Assembly (NCBI GenBank): GCA_014804615.1
Contig: JAAUZL010000023.1
Coordinates: 200,668 to 264,667, forward strand
Direction of reading: 5' to 3'
DNA from: Lachnospiraceae bacterium
Lineage (GTDB): Bacteria; Bacillota; Clostridia; Lachnospirales; Lachnospiraceae
Length of the DNA stretch: 64,000 nt
Shown piece by piece: positions 9,524 to 18,412 of the stretch (its first letter is position 1; each line of letters starts with the position of its first letter). A program made the position numbers and the translations under genes. The notes beneath the pieces are model-generated. The model was given only the letters and a program-made list of their open reading frames with translations, was not told the origin of the DNA and searched no databases.

Positions 9524-11257
9524 TCAGCAAATCGATATGATCTTTGGTGTAATCTTGTCATTTTCCCTTATCCACAGCCATTTACCTAATCTCATATACT
9601 CTGATGGTTTCATAAATGAGCTTTTTCCAAAAAACAACCTGTCTGTGAATGAAGACTTCTCGGTTTCTCCAAAGTTTTTGAGCAACACCTTTTTCTTATT
9701 TTCTGCAAAATCATGTCTAACGAGCGAATACCCCTTATCTGCATTCACATAAATCAAATAATTCTTGTATTGTTCAATTTGGAAAACCCGTGCATTCCAC
9801 AAATAGAAACTATGCGGCTCTGCATTCGAACTATCTATATTGAAATAAAAACAATCAAATCCAACTCTTTCAGGACTTAAAACGCCTTGATAACCAAAAA
9901 CACAAAAATACTTATCAGCATAAATTCCTTCTGCTTCCAATTCATACAACGCTTTAATACCGTCCATCATATCATGTTTTCCAAATGCTTCTGAGACATT
10001 TGTTTCTTGGTCGTTCAAAATACCGTATTTTTTTAATCTGTACCCTGTTTTAATACCCTTGCCTTTAAAATCATCCACATCAGTGTCCATTTGTATATAG
10101 TAAAGATAATCACCTCGCATGAAACACTTTCCCGATTCGCTACTTATCGAGAAGCTCTTAATAGATTCCTTACCTTGCTCAAAGTCCAGAATATAATACT
10201 GATATCCATTATTATATATAATTTTTTCCCCTTTATATATCATCAATCTTCGAACCTCGTACAGTTCTCCTTGATCATCTTTTTTTTCCTCAATATGGCA
10301 TATTTTCCCAGACTCCATAGAACCTAAATTGATAAAAAACAAATCATTATTTATAACGTAATATACCATGTCTTGATAAGTCACGATCTTCCCTTCTCGT
10401 ATAAACTTCCCAGCTTCTTCCACATTTTCCAGAACTATTCTTTTGATTCCAGAACTCTTATGAATACATAAAATATTATTTCCTTCATTGTAAACTACAT
10501 AGCTTGAACTTTCTATATATGCCATATTCTTGTCATAGTCACAACAGTTTTTAAAATATATTTGGGCACACTCATTACTTATTTCTATGTATTCCTTTTC
10601 TTCCACATTTGAATAGGTGAAATTGCGCTCATCAGCTTCACCTGATTCTTCGAAATCACCATAAAACTCAACTAAACCGTCAACACCAAAGAGACAGTAA
10701 ATAGTTTCAATTATAGCATCGATTTCGTCAACGTCAACTGACCTAAGTACAAAATATGTAAAAAGATCATCTTCATGTTTATAAATTCCATCCATATTTG
10801 AATCTTCAAGGAATAAGTATATTCTCACTGCCTTAGCTATAGTCTTTATGGATTTTACTGATTCAATGGATTCAATTTTTCTAAAATCATAAGACTTATC
10901 TGGTTCATATCCTTCGATATTCAAATGATGTCTTAAATTATTGAAATATTTTTTTTGATCCTCATTCATACCCAAAGCACTTAAAGTTGCCAAAATATTA
11001 ATCAGCATTTTTTGCTCATGATCTTTTAATTCATTAGGACGCACGGAATTGCAAATTCCATATATACTCGCTATGGCACTCTCATCTGCATCCTCAACGA
11101 GATGATCTACCGCATTTTTCATCTCATCGTGCCCTTCAACAATAAGATCGACCTTGGACTTCAGATAATCCATTGCCTCTACTTCTTGTTCAACAATTTT
11201 CTGCACTACCTTGAGTCCTGATTCAACACCTTTGTTGTAAGTTTTTGCTTTACTCAT
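9524..11257 (-). CDS. Unrecognised protein: helical N-terminal domain plus beta-rich C-terminal domain
   Basis: 577 residues, no signal peptide or membrane helix. Residues about 1-70 are helical and acidic. Residues about 70-200 are a helical block (ELKDHEQKMLINILATLSALGM, IKTIAKAVRIYLFLEDSNMDGIYKHEDDLFTYFVLRSVD) that resembles TerB-like helical domains in pattern; that likeness is only by eye. Residues about 220-577 are a run of short beta-strand units rich in Tyr/Ile (YVVYNEGNNILCIHK, DMVYYVINNDLFFINLG, GDYLYYIQMD), as in beta-propellers. The ATG overlaps the stop of the upstream gene by 8 bases, so the two are translationally coupled and probably work together. No function is assigned. Confidence 0.7.
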   Translation of the reverse strand: MSKAKTYNKGVESGLKVVQKIVEQEVEAMDYLKSKVDLIVEGHDEMKNAVDHLVEDADESAIASIYGICNSVRPNELKDHEQKMLINILATLSALGMNEDQKKYFNNLRHHLNIEGYEPDKSYDFRKIESIESVKSIKTIAKAVRIYLFLEDSNMDGIYKHEDDLFTYFVLRSVDVDEIDAIIETIYCLFGVDGLVEFYGDFEESGEADERNFTYSNVEEKEYIEISNECAQIYFKNCCDYDKNMAYIESSSYVVYNEGNNILCIHKSSGIKRIVLENVEEAGKFIREGKIVTYQDMVYYVINNDLFFINLGSMESGKICHIEEKKDDQGELYEVRRLMIYKGEKIIYNNGYQYYILDFEQGKESIKSFSISSESGKCFMRGDYLYYIQMDTDVDDFKGKGIKTGYRLKKYGILNDQETNVSEAFGKHDMMDGIKALYELEAEGIYADKYFCVFGYQGVLSPERVGFDCFYFNIDSSNAEPHSFYLWNARVFQIEQYKNYLIYVNADKGYSLVRHDFAENKKKVLLKNFGETEKSSFTDRLFFGKSSFMKPSEYMRLGKWLWIRENDKITPKIISIC

Positions 11258-12533
11258 ACCTTGATTCCTCCAAAAACGAATACTTATTACTTGTAAAGTG
11301 ATTAAATAATTCTTGTTCCAAAAACTCTCTTCGCACTTCTTCTTGTAGTCTCTTACTCTTAAACACTTGATGAATCGCCTCTATCATTCCACCTATATCC
11401 AAATGACTAATAGATTTTTTTATTATCTCTCTATTTTCTGACAAGACACCTGCAACCGTCCCACCTGCAACAGCAGCTAAATTTATCGACTCCGCAATCA
11501 CATTAGATGTTGCCACTATTTTTCTAGTTCTAACAGAATATAACCTACGATTATCATCTTTATCCTCGCTATAACAAAACCCGTGTAATGTACCAACTAT
11601 CGTATTTATAACAACTGCAATTACAAAATTCTTTGCTATCCCATTTACCATACCTTTCGCAACATCTTCTAATTCTTTGCTATTCCATTTACTATCTAAC
11701 AATTTTTGCTGCATATCAGCTGATAGCAAAGGTATTGGCAATCCTGTTTTTGTATATTTATCTGATTGCAAATGTAAATTTTCTTTCAACAGTGCTGTTG
11801 TTATGCGGTCACAATCCTCTCTCGATGCCTTAATCACATCTTCTATCATCATTGGAATTGAATAAACTGGAGCTTTTACAACAACTTGAGTCCTACCGCA
11901 TGGAATCTCCACCTTTCTTGTTGTCATGGTTGCATCATGAAACGTAATAGATCTCGTCATAATATTAGCTGTCCCAATAACTTGTCCAACAAGTGGATCA
12001 TGTCCAAGAGTTGCAGAGTGATGATTCATACTGTATATTTGTTTTCCGTATTCAGTCACTCCAGGTATCACGATATCCTCCGTTCCTTTCATTGCATCAT
12101 AAGGAACGGGCAATAAAATAATATTTTTGTTATCCGGAAATTTTTGTTTATCTCTTTCCTCCTTGCCTTTGTCCAACTCTTTGCCGGTAGCTGTTTTATC
12201 ATTTTTTCCTTCTGATGCACTATCTTTTCTATCGTCTGTTGTGGGTGTTAGTGTCTCCAAATCGAATGTTGGAATCAGAATCCATCTTGCACATTGTATT
12301 GCAACCGCGCCCCACAAAAAAACCATATCTTTTGCATTTATAATACCCGTTTTCTCGGCGAACTGTTTATCTATATCAGAAATAATCACATTAACATTTA
12401 TAATATCCTCTCGCGTCTGTCCAGCATGGTCACGAATCTCATTAACTGCATTGGAAAAATTTTTAAATTCATTGGAGAATTTTTTCTCTCCTTCATCAAA
12501 TTCATCTTTTATTCTTTGGTATTTATCAAGCAT
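11250..12533 (-). CDS. Unrecognised protein with hydrophobic, glycine-rich segments
   Basis: 427 residues from the ATG at 12533 (AGGGG site upstream; a TTG at 12554 is an alternative). The N-terminal 75 residues are charged and coiled-coil-like. A short hydrophobic stretch follows (MVFLWGAVAIQCARWILI), then a Lys/Asp/Glu-rich linker at about 105-135. The centre has a striking block, HHSATLGHDPLVGQVIGTANIMTRSITFHDA. Two later segments are hydrophobic and Gly/Ala-rich (GMVNGIAKNFVIAVVINTIVGTLHGF; INLAAVAGGTVAGVL) and could insert in membranes. It sits between the WYL regulator gene (58-base gap) and the 577-residue partner gene (8-base overlap). A membrane-acting effector is possible but speculative. 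Confidence 0.7.
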   Translation of the reverse strand: MLDKYQRIKDEFDEGEKKFSNEFKNFSNAVNEIRDHAGQTREDIINVNVIISDIDKQFAEKTGIINAKDMVFLWGAVAIQCARWILIPTFDLETLTPTTDDRKDSASEGKNDKTATGKELDKGKEERDKQKFPDNKNIILLPVPYDAMKGTEDIVIPGVTEYGKQIYSMNHHSATLGHDPLVGQVIGTANIMTRSITFHDATMTTRKVEIPCGRTQVVVKAPVYSIPMMIEDVIKASREDCDRITTALLKENLHLQSDKYTKTGLPIPLLSADMQQKLLDSKWNSKELEDVAKGMVNGIAKNFVIAVVINTIVGTLHGFCYSEDKDDNRRLYSVRTRKIVATSNVIAESINLAAVAGGTVAGVLSENREIIKKSISHLDIGGMIEAIHQVFKSKRLQEEVRREFLEQELFNHFTSNKYSFLEESRYE

Positions 12534-12591
12534 ATGTATTATATCCCCTATCAAACATCAAATTTGTTTTTAATACAGTGTGTGTGCCGTT

Positions 12592-13542
12592 TCATTGTTC
12601 TCCTAACAATTTAACGTTATCGCCTTGGCTTTTTATCCACATCTCTATTCCTTTACCAAAGGTCTCTGCACTCACCATATACACTCCATCTTCCTCGTCT
12701 AAAACTTTTGCTGTCGGTAATCTATCCAATATTGCATCAATATCGCTACCAAAATAACTAAACTTAACCCTCTGCAGTTTACCTCCATACATAAACTGCA
12801 CTCTCTTCCTGAATTCGCCTTCCTCAAAACGACTGCTGTATGGAATATGGAATCCTTCATCCAACACCTTTAATTTTTTGATCCTATCTATACGATAAAT
12901 TGTAGGAAAAGAATCATTGATAACATCGAAGTTTTTTCGAATCTCTTCATCATCAATGAAAGCTGTCAGATAAAAATAATACTCTGAAAACATAATGGCT
13001 ACCGGTTTGACTTTGCGGGTTACTATGGTTTTATCTTTAGTTCTCGCATAATCCATCTCAATATATCTGCAATTTCTAATTGCTTGTCCAATATCCCACA
13101 TTGTATCTAGGAACTTTGTCTTATGCCTTGGCTCAACATAATGGAATTCTTCATTACTAATCAATTCTGTTACTAATTTCTGATTTTTCTTTGGCACACA
13201 ACATGAAATCAGTTTTTCCAACATATCAGTCAATTCTTCTTTAAGAAAAGCTCTGCTATCCAAAAGGATTTTGCATATGGCAAGAACTTCTGCATTTGTT
13301 AACTTGAGCTGATGAATTTGTTCAAGTCGATATCCTTTATCGATTCGACTATAAATTACCGAACTAATAATTCCGGTATTCTCCACATCAGATTCCAAAA
13401 AATTTCTGATATCGTCAATGTCTCTTTGGACAGTTCTCTCGTTTACCCCATACTTCTGGGCTTCCTCCGCTTTATTTACAAGATAACCTCCCATCAACTT
13501 TGTATATATACTAAGAACTCTGTCGATTTTACCGTTATCCAT
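12592..13542 (-). CDS. WYL-domain transcriptional regulator
   Basis: 316 residues. The N-terminal winged HTH is DeoR/HTH_11-like (DRVLSIYTKLMGGYLVNKAEEAQKYGVNERTVQRDIDDIRNFLE). The middle and C-terminal parts carry a WYL domain (residues about 140-225: AIRNCRYIEMDYARTKDKTIVTRKVKPVAIMFSEYYFYLTAFID, then YRIDRIKKLKVLDEGF) and a WCX-like tail. An AGGAGG site precedes the ATG. WYL proteins bind nucleic-acid-type ligands and often control phage-defence operons. Here the gene lies directly upstream of two unrecognised genes in the same direction, so it probably regulates them. The family call is firm; the targets are inferred. Confidence 0.9.
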   Translation of the reverse strand: MDNGKIDRVLSIYTKLMGGYLVNKAEEAQKYGVNERTVQRDIDDIRNFLESDVENTGIISSVIYSRIDKGYRLEQIHQLKLTNAEVLAICKILLDSRAFLKEELTDMLEKLISCCVPKKNQKLVTELISNEEFHYVEPRHKTKFLDTMWDIGQAIRNCRYIEMDYARTKDKTIVTRKVKPVAIMFSEYYFYLTAFIDDEEIRKNFDVINDSFPTIYRIDRIKKLKVLDEGFHIPYSSRFEEGEFRKRVQFMYGGKLQRVKFSYFGSDIDAILDRLPTAKVLDEEDGVYMVSAETFGKGIEMWIKSQGDNVKLLGEQ

Positions 13543-13574
13543 AATGACCTCCTACTATTATTTGGATAGTAACA

Positions 13575-13826
13575 TTATAGAATATTGCTGTGACAGTTTT
13601 TGTCACTCTCACAATTTATTTTATCCTTTTTTCTACAATTTTTGTACTCACCCGTGCTAACACATCCTTCTGTAGATCTTTCCGTATCTGCCGAAATTAC
13701 CCATTCGCGCCCAAATCTTGTTACTCTTAGTATCCTGTCCTGTGAACACAATGTCTGGACTCGCTTGCGTGTAATTCCCAATTTTCTGCTACTTCCTTAA
13801 TAGTTAAATATTCTTCAATTATACAT
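13575..13826 (-). pseudogene. Frameshifted small HTH (excisionase-type) DNA-binding gene
   Basis: Read on the minus strand, one frame gives EEYLTIKEVAEN and the next continues GITRKRVQTLCSQDRILRVTRFGREWVISADTERS, together a typical HTH_17/MerR-like protein of about 65-75 residues. The break falls in a G run at 13777-13779, where one extra G would restore TGG GGA ATT (WGI). No in-frame ATG is found upstream of EEYL; the nearest ATG (13826) meets a stop after three codons, so a second lesion or an unusual start is possible. It lies 32 bases upstream of the WYL gene in the same direction and was probably the first gene of that operon. Confidence 0.7.
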
Positions 13827-14105
13827 ATTTGTTCTTTCTTTATTCTAGCACAATGGATACATCAGTTTTATAAAAATGATTATAAAGATACAATGTTTAT
13901 TGTATTCCCAACAACGAGCCTCATCAATTAAACAACTATTCGGTTCCAAATTAAAGAGTCCACAACTATCCAGCACTCATCAGCTAACCATGGGCATACC
14001 CTAAAATCATATTAACTCCTTGCGATCCATTTAACAGTAATAAAATGTATGCATTTATTGTATCAAAATACTCGAAGAGAAACTCGGAATGTCCACAAAA
14101 GCTCC
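13827..14105. other. Intergenic region upstream of the WYL module
   Basis: AT-rich, with no ORF. It should contain the module promoter. TTGTAT with TATAAA 15 bases downstream (minus strand, about 13870-13900) is the best candidate but is poor. Confidence 0.4.
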
Positions 14106-14221
14106 TTATATCATCTTAAAATACTCCAACGCCGCCCTAATTACCTCTTACTTTTCCGGCAGACACTGTGCCATCTTAATATTTTCCTTCTTTGATAGAT
14201 TCATCCAATCCACATTTCCTT
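14106..14221 (-). pseudogene. Decayed C-terminal tail of the RlmD-type gene
   Basis: Beyond the current stop at 14222, the other minus-strand frames continue what family members have: IAQIKRKCGLDESIKEGKY, then QCLPEK, a stop, then EVIRAALEYFKMI and a stop at 14106. A small deletion in CTATATC shifted the frame, and further stops accumulated. The remnant shows that the enzyme once carried about 40 more residues. Confidence 0.6.
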
Positions 14222-15526
14222 TTAATCTGTGCGATATAGGGAAAATCCCGACAGTCCCGTCTGCTCCTCCACATAATCTTTTATTTCCTGATAAGTCGCG
14301 CCTTTCCGGAAACCAGACATATCCATATCCTCCAACGAAACCTCTACCCGTACCTTCTTTGAGTCGATTTCTCCCTTGGAAAGCAAGACCACCGTCTCCA
14401 CATGCTCCGTAAACGGGAACATATCCACCGGCGTCGCCTCCGCCATACGGTATGCGCTCTTCCCGGTCAAATATTTCAGATCTCTTGCCAGCGTCTCGGG
14501 ATTACAAGAGATATAGACTACCCGCTCCGGCTCCATACGAAGCAGCGCATCCAGAAATTCCTCCGTGCTGCCGCTTCTGGGCGGATCTAAAAATACCACA
14601 TCCACCCTCTCCCCTGCATCCGCCATCTGGGTCAGGAATCTGCCCGCATCGTTCTGATAAAAGTCCACATTTTTAATATGATTGATCTTTGCGTTGGTGA
14701 CGGCATCGCGCACCGCGTCCTTATTCAATTCCACGCCGATGACTTTCCGCGCCCCTTCGGCAGCCGCCAGAGATATGGTGCCGATACCGCAGTAAGCATC
14801 CACCACGGTCTCCTTTCCGGTAAGGCCGGCATACTCAACCGCCTTTTTGTAAAGCGCCTCCGTCTGCACGGCATTCACCTGATAGAAGGATTTTGCGGAT
14901 ATCTTAAACCGCTTGCCGCAGAGCACATCCTCAATATAGCCTTTGCCGTAAATGACCTGTTCCTTTTCTCCCAGCACCATGCTTGTCTTCTTATTATTTA
15001 CATTGACCAGGATCGTGGTGATTTCCGGATGTAGTTTACATAACTCATTCACAAAATTCTTTTTGGAGGGAAGGATCGGCGATCCAAGAACCAACACCAC
15101 CATGATCTCCCCCGTGGCATGCCCCACCCGGACAAGCACATGCCGCAGCAGACCATAACCGCTGTCCTCATCAAATGCCTTATACTTAAAGGATTTTGCC
15201 AGTTCACGGACAGACCGGATGATCTCTCCCGCCTTCCGATCCTCCAGCAGACATTCCTCCACCGGCACTACCCGATGGCTCTTCTCCTGATAGATGCCCG
15301 ACACAATGCCCCGGCCCTTCTGGAAGGCAAAAACCGCATGCACCTTATTTCGGTAGTTCGCAGGCTCCTCCATCCCGATAATAGGCTTCACTTTCCCCAA
15401 ACCCTTCAGCAAGGCTTCTACCTGTCTCTGCTTCTTTTTCAACTGTTCCCCATAGGGTATATCGATATATTGGCAGCCGCCGCATTTTTTTGACACCGGG
15501 CACTGCCCCGTCTTTCTCTTCTCCAT
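14222..15526 (-). CDS. rlmD: 23S rRNA (uracil-C5)-methyltransferase, RlmD/TrmA family
   Basis: A 434-residue SAM-dependent RNA m5U methyltransferase. The N-terminus has the iron-sulfur cysteines (CPVSKKCGGCQY, plus the Cys in PVEECLL) and no TRAM domain. The SAM-binding motif is VVDAYCGIGTISLAAA, the catalytic region is VVFLDPPRSG and the nucleophile is in VYISCNPETLARDL. A short C-terminal extension typical of clostridial members (KVRVEVSLEDMDMSGFRKGATYQEIKDYVEE) is present but is cut by a frameshift at SLYRTD; the remaining part lies decayed downstream. The core catalytic domain is complete, so activity is likely kept. The ATG at 15526 is preferred over 15541 because GAGGAAG sits 7 bases before it. 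Confidence 0.9.
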   Translation of the reverse strand: MEKRKTGQCPVSKKCGGCQYIDIPYGEQLKKKQRQVEALLKGLGKVKPIIGMEEPANYRNKVHAVFAFQKGRGIVSGIYQEKSHRVVPVEECLLEDRKAGEIIRSVRELAKSFKYKAFDEDSGYGLLRHVLVRVGHATGEIMVVLVLGSPILPSKKNFVNELCKLHPEITTILVNVNNKKTSMVLGEKEQVIYGKGYIEDVLCGKRFKISAKSFYQVNAVQTEALYKKAVEYAGLTGKETVVDAYCGIGTISLAAAEGARKVIGVELNKDAVRDAVTNAKINHIKNVDFYQNDAGRFLTQMADAGERVDVVFLDPPRSGSTEEFLDALLRMEPERVVYISCNPETLARDLKYLTGKSAYRMAEATPVDMFPFTEHVETVVLLSKGEIDSKKVRVEVSLEDMDMSGFRKGATYQEIKDYVEEQTGLSGFSLYRTD

Positions 15527-15547
15527 CTGTCTCTTCCTCATTCGCGC

Positions 15548-15576
15548 AAAAAAACCCCAAGAATACTCTCAGGGTT
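15548..15576 (-). terminator. Rho-independent terminator of the 89-residue gene
   Basis: On the minus strand AACCCTGAGAG...TCTTGGGGTT forms a stem with an internal loop, followed by seven T. It lies just before the rlmD start, so it separates the two genes. Confidence 0.65.
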
Positions 15577-15618
15577 ATTTTAACATATTCTATATGACTG
15601 TAACAATGTTTACTCTCT

Positions 15619-15888
15619 TTACGCCGACGCAATCTGCACGGATTCTATCCCCTCCGCCAGATTTCTGGCAAGGGTGGTGTCCGCCTCGTTGATATGTATG
15701 GTAAACACCTCTTCACCATCCGTTCTGAAAAAACGCTCCCAGAAACGTCTCTCCTGCCATTCCACAAAAAAGGAGATGCGGTTAGAGACAAGAAGCTTTT
15801 CTAATTTATCCTTGCTCTCCACATTATATACTTTACAAAAGGATATCTCATGGTTAAAAAATAAGGCATTCAGATTCAGTGCTGCCAT
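15619..15888 (-). CDS. Small protein of unknown function
   Basis: 89 residues with a strong GGAGG site before the ATG. It has a mixed alpha/beta pattern with paired aromatic residues (ISFFVEWQERRFWERFFRTDGEEVFTIHINEAD) and an acidic C-terminus. There is no signal, cysteine cluster or recognised motif. It stands alone between a terminator and a 145-base gap. I do not recognise the family. Confidence 0.6.
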   Translation of the reverse strand: MAALNLNALFFNHEISFCKVYNVESKDKLEKLLVSNRISFFVEWQERRFWERFFRTDGEEVFTIHINEADTTLARNLAEGIESVQIASA

Positions 15889-16033
15889 ATCGCTACCTCC
15901 GGTCCCCTGTCTTATGTCTTTCAGCTTTATGTCAACTTCTGAAATCTATTATATACCGCTTTTTTTGCATATTGCAAGATTTTTCTACATTTTCCACAAT
16001 ATGCCTAAATATTTATGTAAATCTTGTGTAAAA

Positions 16034-16336
16034 TCACTTCTCGGTCCATGGCCTATGCAGATTTTCCAGCCAATACTCTTTTCTGGCATCATACTGCTCA
16101 TTGAGCCAGTCCGCCGCCTGTTCCACTCCCTCCTGTGTCAGAGGCACCTCTGTCCAGGTCTGCTCCTCCTCAGGCGTCCGGTAGATTCCAAGGGGTTCCG
16201 GCCAGACGGTCACACGGATCACATCCTCCTCGCCGCTCTTCACCTTTTTGAGCAGATAGCGCATCCCTTCCATACTGCCGGAGTATTCTTCTTTTTTGAT
16301 ATAATTCAGGGGGTGAAATGTTTCCTTGTCGATCAT
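16034..16336 (-). CDS. Small protein of unknown function
   Basis: 100 residues, soluble, with features such as KEEYSGSMEGMRYLLKKV, IRVTVWPEPLGIYRTPEE and LTQEGVEQAADWLNEQY. The GAGAGG ribosome site is 12 bases from the ATG, which is long. It lies 108 bases downstream of the Y-family polymerase gene on the same strand. No function is assigned. Confidence 0.65.
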   Translation of the reverse strand: MIDKETFHPLNYIKKEEYSGSMEGMRYLLKKVKSGEEDVIRVTVWPEPLGIYRTPEEEQTWTEVPLTQEGVEQAADWLNEQYDARKEYWLENLHRPWTEK

Positions 16337-16444
16337 CTACAAACCCAGCCTCTCCCAGTAAGCAGAAAATCCCTTAAAATATCTGCTGATGGTATCATTA
16401 TAGCAGAAAAAAGGAGCTTCGCAATCCACAATTATTTTTGGCAG

Positions 16445-17728
16445 TCAGTCTCTGCGAGACTGACTGCGATGACCGCCGCTGCGCTTCTCTTTATTCAGCC
16501 CACCGGTCATGTGTGATACATTGCTTTTCAAAAAGCTGGCACGGAAAACCGCATCCTCCCCATACTTTCCACGAAGCTGGTCTACCGCCCTGTCAAGCTT
16601 TTCCAGCTTGTCGTTCTTTTCCAAATCAAAAATGCTGTACTGACGCGCGGCATGCTCCTGCACCTTGGATGTGTGGACGCCAATCTGCCGGATGGGAGTC
16701 TTCTTATCCCACAGTCGGCTCAGTATCTGACAGGACGCCTCATAGATTTCCTCCGTGATGTTGGTGGGTGAGTCTAACTGCATTTGCTTATTCATGCGCT
16801 TGAACTCACAAGTAGTCAGATGTACGCTGACCAGGCTGACCATTACATGATCAGCCCGGAGCCTTGCTCCCACCGTCTCACTTAAAGAGAGAAGTAAATG
16901 TCTTGCATACTCCTCCGTCACGATATCCACCGGAGCCGTCAGGCTGTTGCTGTAGCCCTTATTCTCCTCATGGGAGACCATGCCCGGGTCGAGATCACAT
17001 CCCCTCGCATAGCCCTGAATGGTCTGCCCGTGCTTTTTCAGATGGGCGTTGATCATTCCCTCGTCTGCCTTTGCCAGTTCCCCTATCGTCTGTATCCCCA
17101 GCCGGTGCAGCTTCTCCACTGTTGACCTGCCACAGAGAAACAGATCAGAAACGGGAAGCGGCCACATTTTCTTCTCAATCTCTTCCGGAAAAAGGGTGTG
17201 TACCTTATCCGGCTTAGAGAAATCTCCCGCCGTCTTGGACAACAGAAAGTTCGTAGACACGCCGACGTTTACGGTAAAACCAAGTTCCTCTCTGATCCTG
17301 TCCTTTAACTCATAAGCCAGGTTTATCATTTGGTCACATCCATACAGCTTTTCAAAACCTTCAAACACGATCCATGCTTCGTCGATGCTGTACTGAATCA
17401 CGTTGTCGCTGTATTCCTTCAATATTTTCATAAAAGCTCTGGACGAGGCGACATACAGGCCATTGTCCGGCGGCACGATCACCAGACCCGGACATTTTCT
17501 CTGTGCCGCCACGATAGGCTCTCCTGTCTGAATGCCGTATTTCTTGGCCGGCGTGCTCTTGGCAAGAACAACGCCGTGGCGCTTTTCCTGATCGCCGCCC
17601 ACAATACTGGGAATCTCTCTGAGATCCTCTTTCTCCCCCAGCACATTGACCCGGTAGGCGGCAGTCCAGGAAAGAAAGGCGCTGTTGACATCGATATGAA
17701 AGACATATTTCCCCACTGTTTCTTTCAT
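16445..17728 (-). CDS. dinB: DNA polymerase IV-type Y-family polymerase
   Basis: About 427 residues of error-prone translesion polymerase. The palm shows FHIDVNSAFLSW (first metal-binding Asp) and YSIDEAWIVFEG (catalytic SIDE). Finger and thumb parts follow, with LGFTVNVGVSTNFLLSKTAGDFSKPD, and the little-finger domain runs to a basic tail. Family members of this clostridial branch also carry the VNSAF variant. The ATG at 17728 has GGGGAGGGG 8 bases upstream and is preferred to 17755. A LexA-type box lies 43 bases upstream, so it should be SOS-induced. A second, broken copy sits at 43.2-44.4 kb. Confidence 0.93.
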   Translation of the reverse strand: MKETVGKYVFHIDVNSAFLSWTAAYRVNVLGEKEDLREIPSIVGGDQEKRHGVVLAKSTPAKKYGIQTGEPIVAAQRKCPGLVIVPPDNGLYVASSRAFMKILKEYSDNVIQYSIDEAWIVFEGFEKLYGCDQMINLAYELKDRIREELGFTVNVGVSTNFLLSKTAGDFSKPDKVHTLFPEEIEKKMWPLPVSDLFLCGRSTVEKLHRLGIQTIGELAKADEGMINAHLKKHGQTIQGYARGCDLDPGMVSHEENKGYSNSLTAPVDIVTEEYARHLLLSLSETVGARLRADHVMVSLVSVHLTTCEFKRMNKQMQLDSPTNITEEIYEASCQILSRLWDKKTPIRQIGVHTSKVQEHAARQYSIFDLEKNDKLEKLDRAVDQLRGKYGEDAVFRASFLKSNVSHMTGGLNKEKRSGGHRSQSRRD

Positions 17729-17770
17729 TTCCGGCACCCCTCCCCATTGATGCATGTAACATTATATTAA

Positions 17771-17784
17771 CAAACGTATGTTCT
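17771..17784 (-). promoter_or_regulatory. LexA (DinR) box upstream of dinB
   Basis: On the minus strand AGAACATACGTTTG matches the Gram-positive SOS box CGAACN4GTTCG except at the ends. A near-identical box stands before the second dinB unit at 44755-44768, which supports it. Confidence 0.75.
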
Positions 17785-17905
17785 TGTGTAAAGATGAAAT
17801 ATTTATCTGTATCTGAAGAACCTAGTCTCGCAAACGATGAAAATGTGCGACACGAAGCTCACAAAAAAACTCTGTATGACTTCTCACACAGAGCATTTCT
17901 TTTCG

Positions 17906-18244
17906 CTATGAATTTATTTGAATCCATCGTTGAATTATGTATTCCCAATCCATACCATCCTGTAAAATACGGAGTACAGTTACGGTATCCCTATCATCAT
18001 CTATCACATAAAACAATAAATGGTTACTTTGTGATTTCATATAAATATCATATCCACGATATTGAAAGCCTGTTGTTTGGTGGCTGGTTGGAAACATCGC
18101 TAATTCCTCAACTGCTTTTCTGACCTTCATGGAAAAATTTTCGGCATATTCACGGTACTTGAAATTTTGGATGATATAATGTTTTTTATTCTTTACATCA
18201 ATTTTGCCGCTTTGTGCGATTACAACCCTATATCGCTTATTCAT
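17906..18244 (-). CDS. ParE/RelE-family toxin
   Basis: 112 residues with the plasmid-stabilisation fold: YRVVIAQSGKIDVKNKKHYIIQNFKYREYAENFSMKVRKAVEELAMFP, then RGYDIYMKSQSNHLLFYVIDDDRDTVTVLRILQDGMDWE. ParE toxins poison gyrase and RelE toxins cleave mRNA; which applies here cannot be told. AAGGGG stands before the ATG. The start lies 9 bases after the stop of a small antitoxin-like gene, giving the usual antitoxin-toxin order. Confidence 0.85.
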   Translation of the reverse strand: MNKRYRVVIAQSGKIDVKNKKHYIIQNFKYREYAENFSMKVRKAVEELAMFPTSHQTTGFQYRGYDIYMKSQSNHLLFYVIDDDRDTVTVLRILQDGMDWEYIIQRWIQINS

Positions 18245-18253
18245 CTGTACCCC

Positions 18254-18412
18254 TTATATACTGTCAATTTCTTTCCACGCTTCTTCAATGGTCTGTACTC
18301 TTCCACTTTCCATATCGTCAATCGCTTCATCAAGTTTGCCAAACAACACTTCCATTGCATCATCTATGGAAGATGCGTTTTCTACTGCTTTTGCCGCTAT
18401 TGCTGTTGCCAT
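18254..18412 (-). CDS. Putative antitoxin of the ParE-type pair
   Basis: A 52-residue ORF, ATG at 18412, acidic and helical: AKAVENASSIDDAMEVLFGK, then AIDDMESGRVQTIEEAWKEI. Short acidic proteins of this form pair with ParE/RelE toxins and bind them through the C-terminal half. It has no clear DNA-binding domain, so operon autoregulation may depend on other factors. The gene is tightly linked to the toxin gene (9 bases). Confidence 0.75.
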   Translation of the reverse strand: MATAIAAKAVENASSIDDAMEVLFGKLDEAIDDMESGRVQTIEEAWKEIDSI

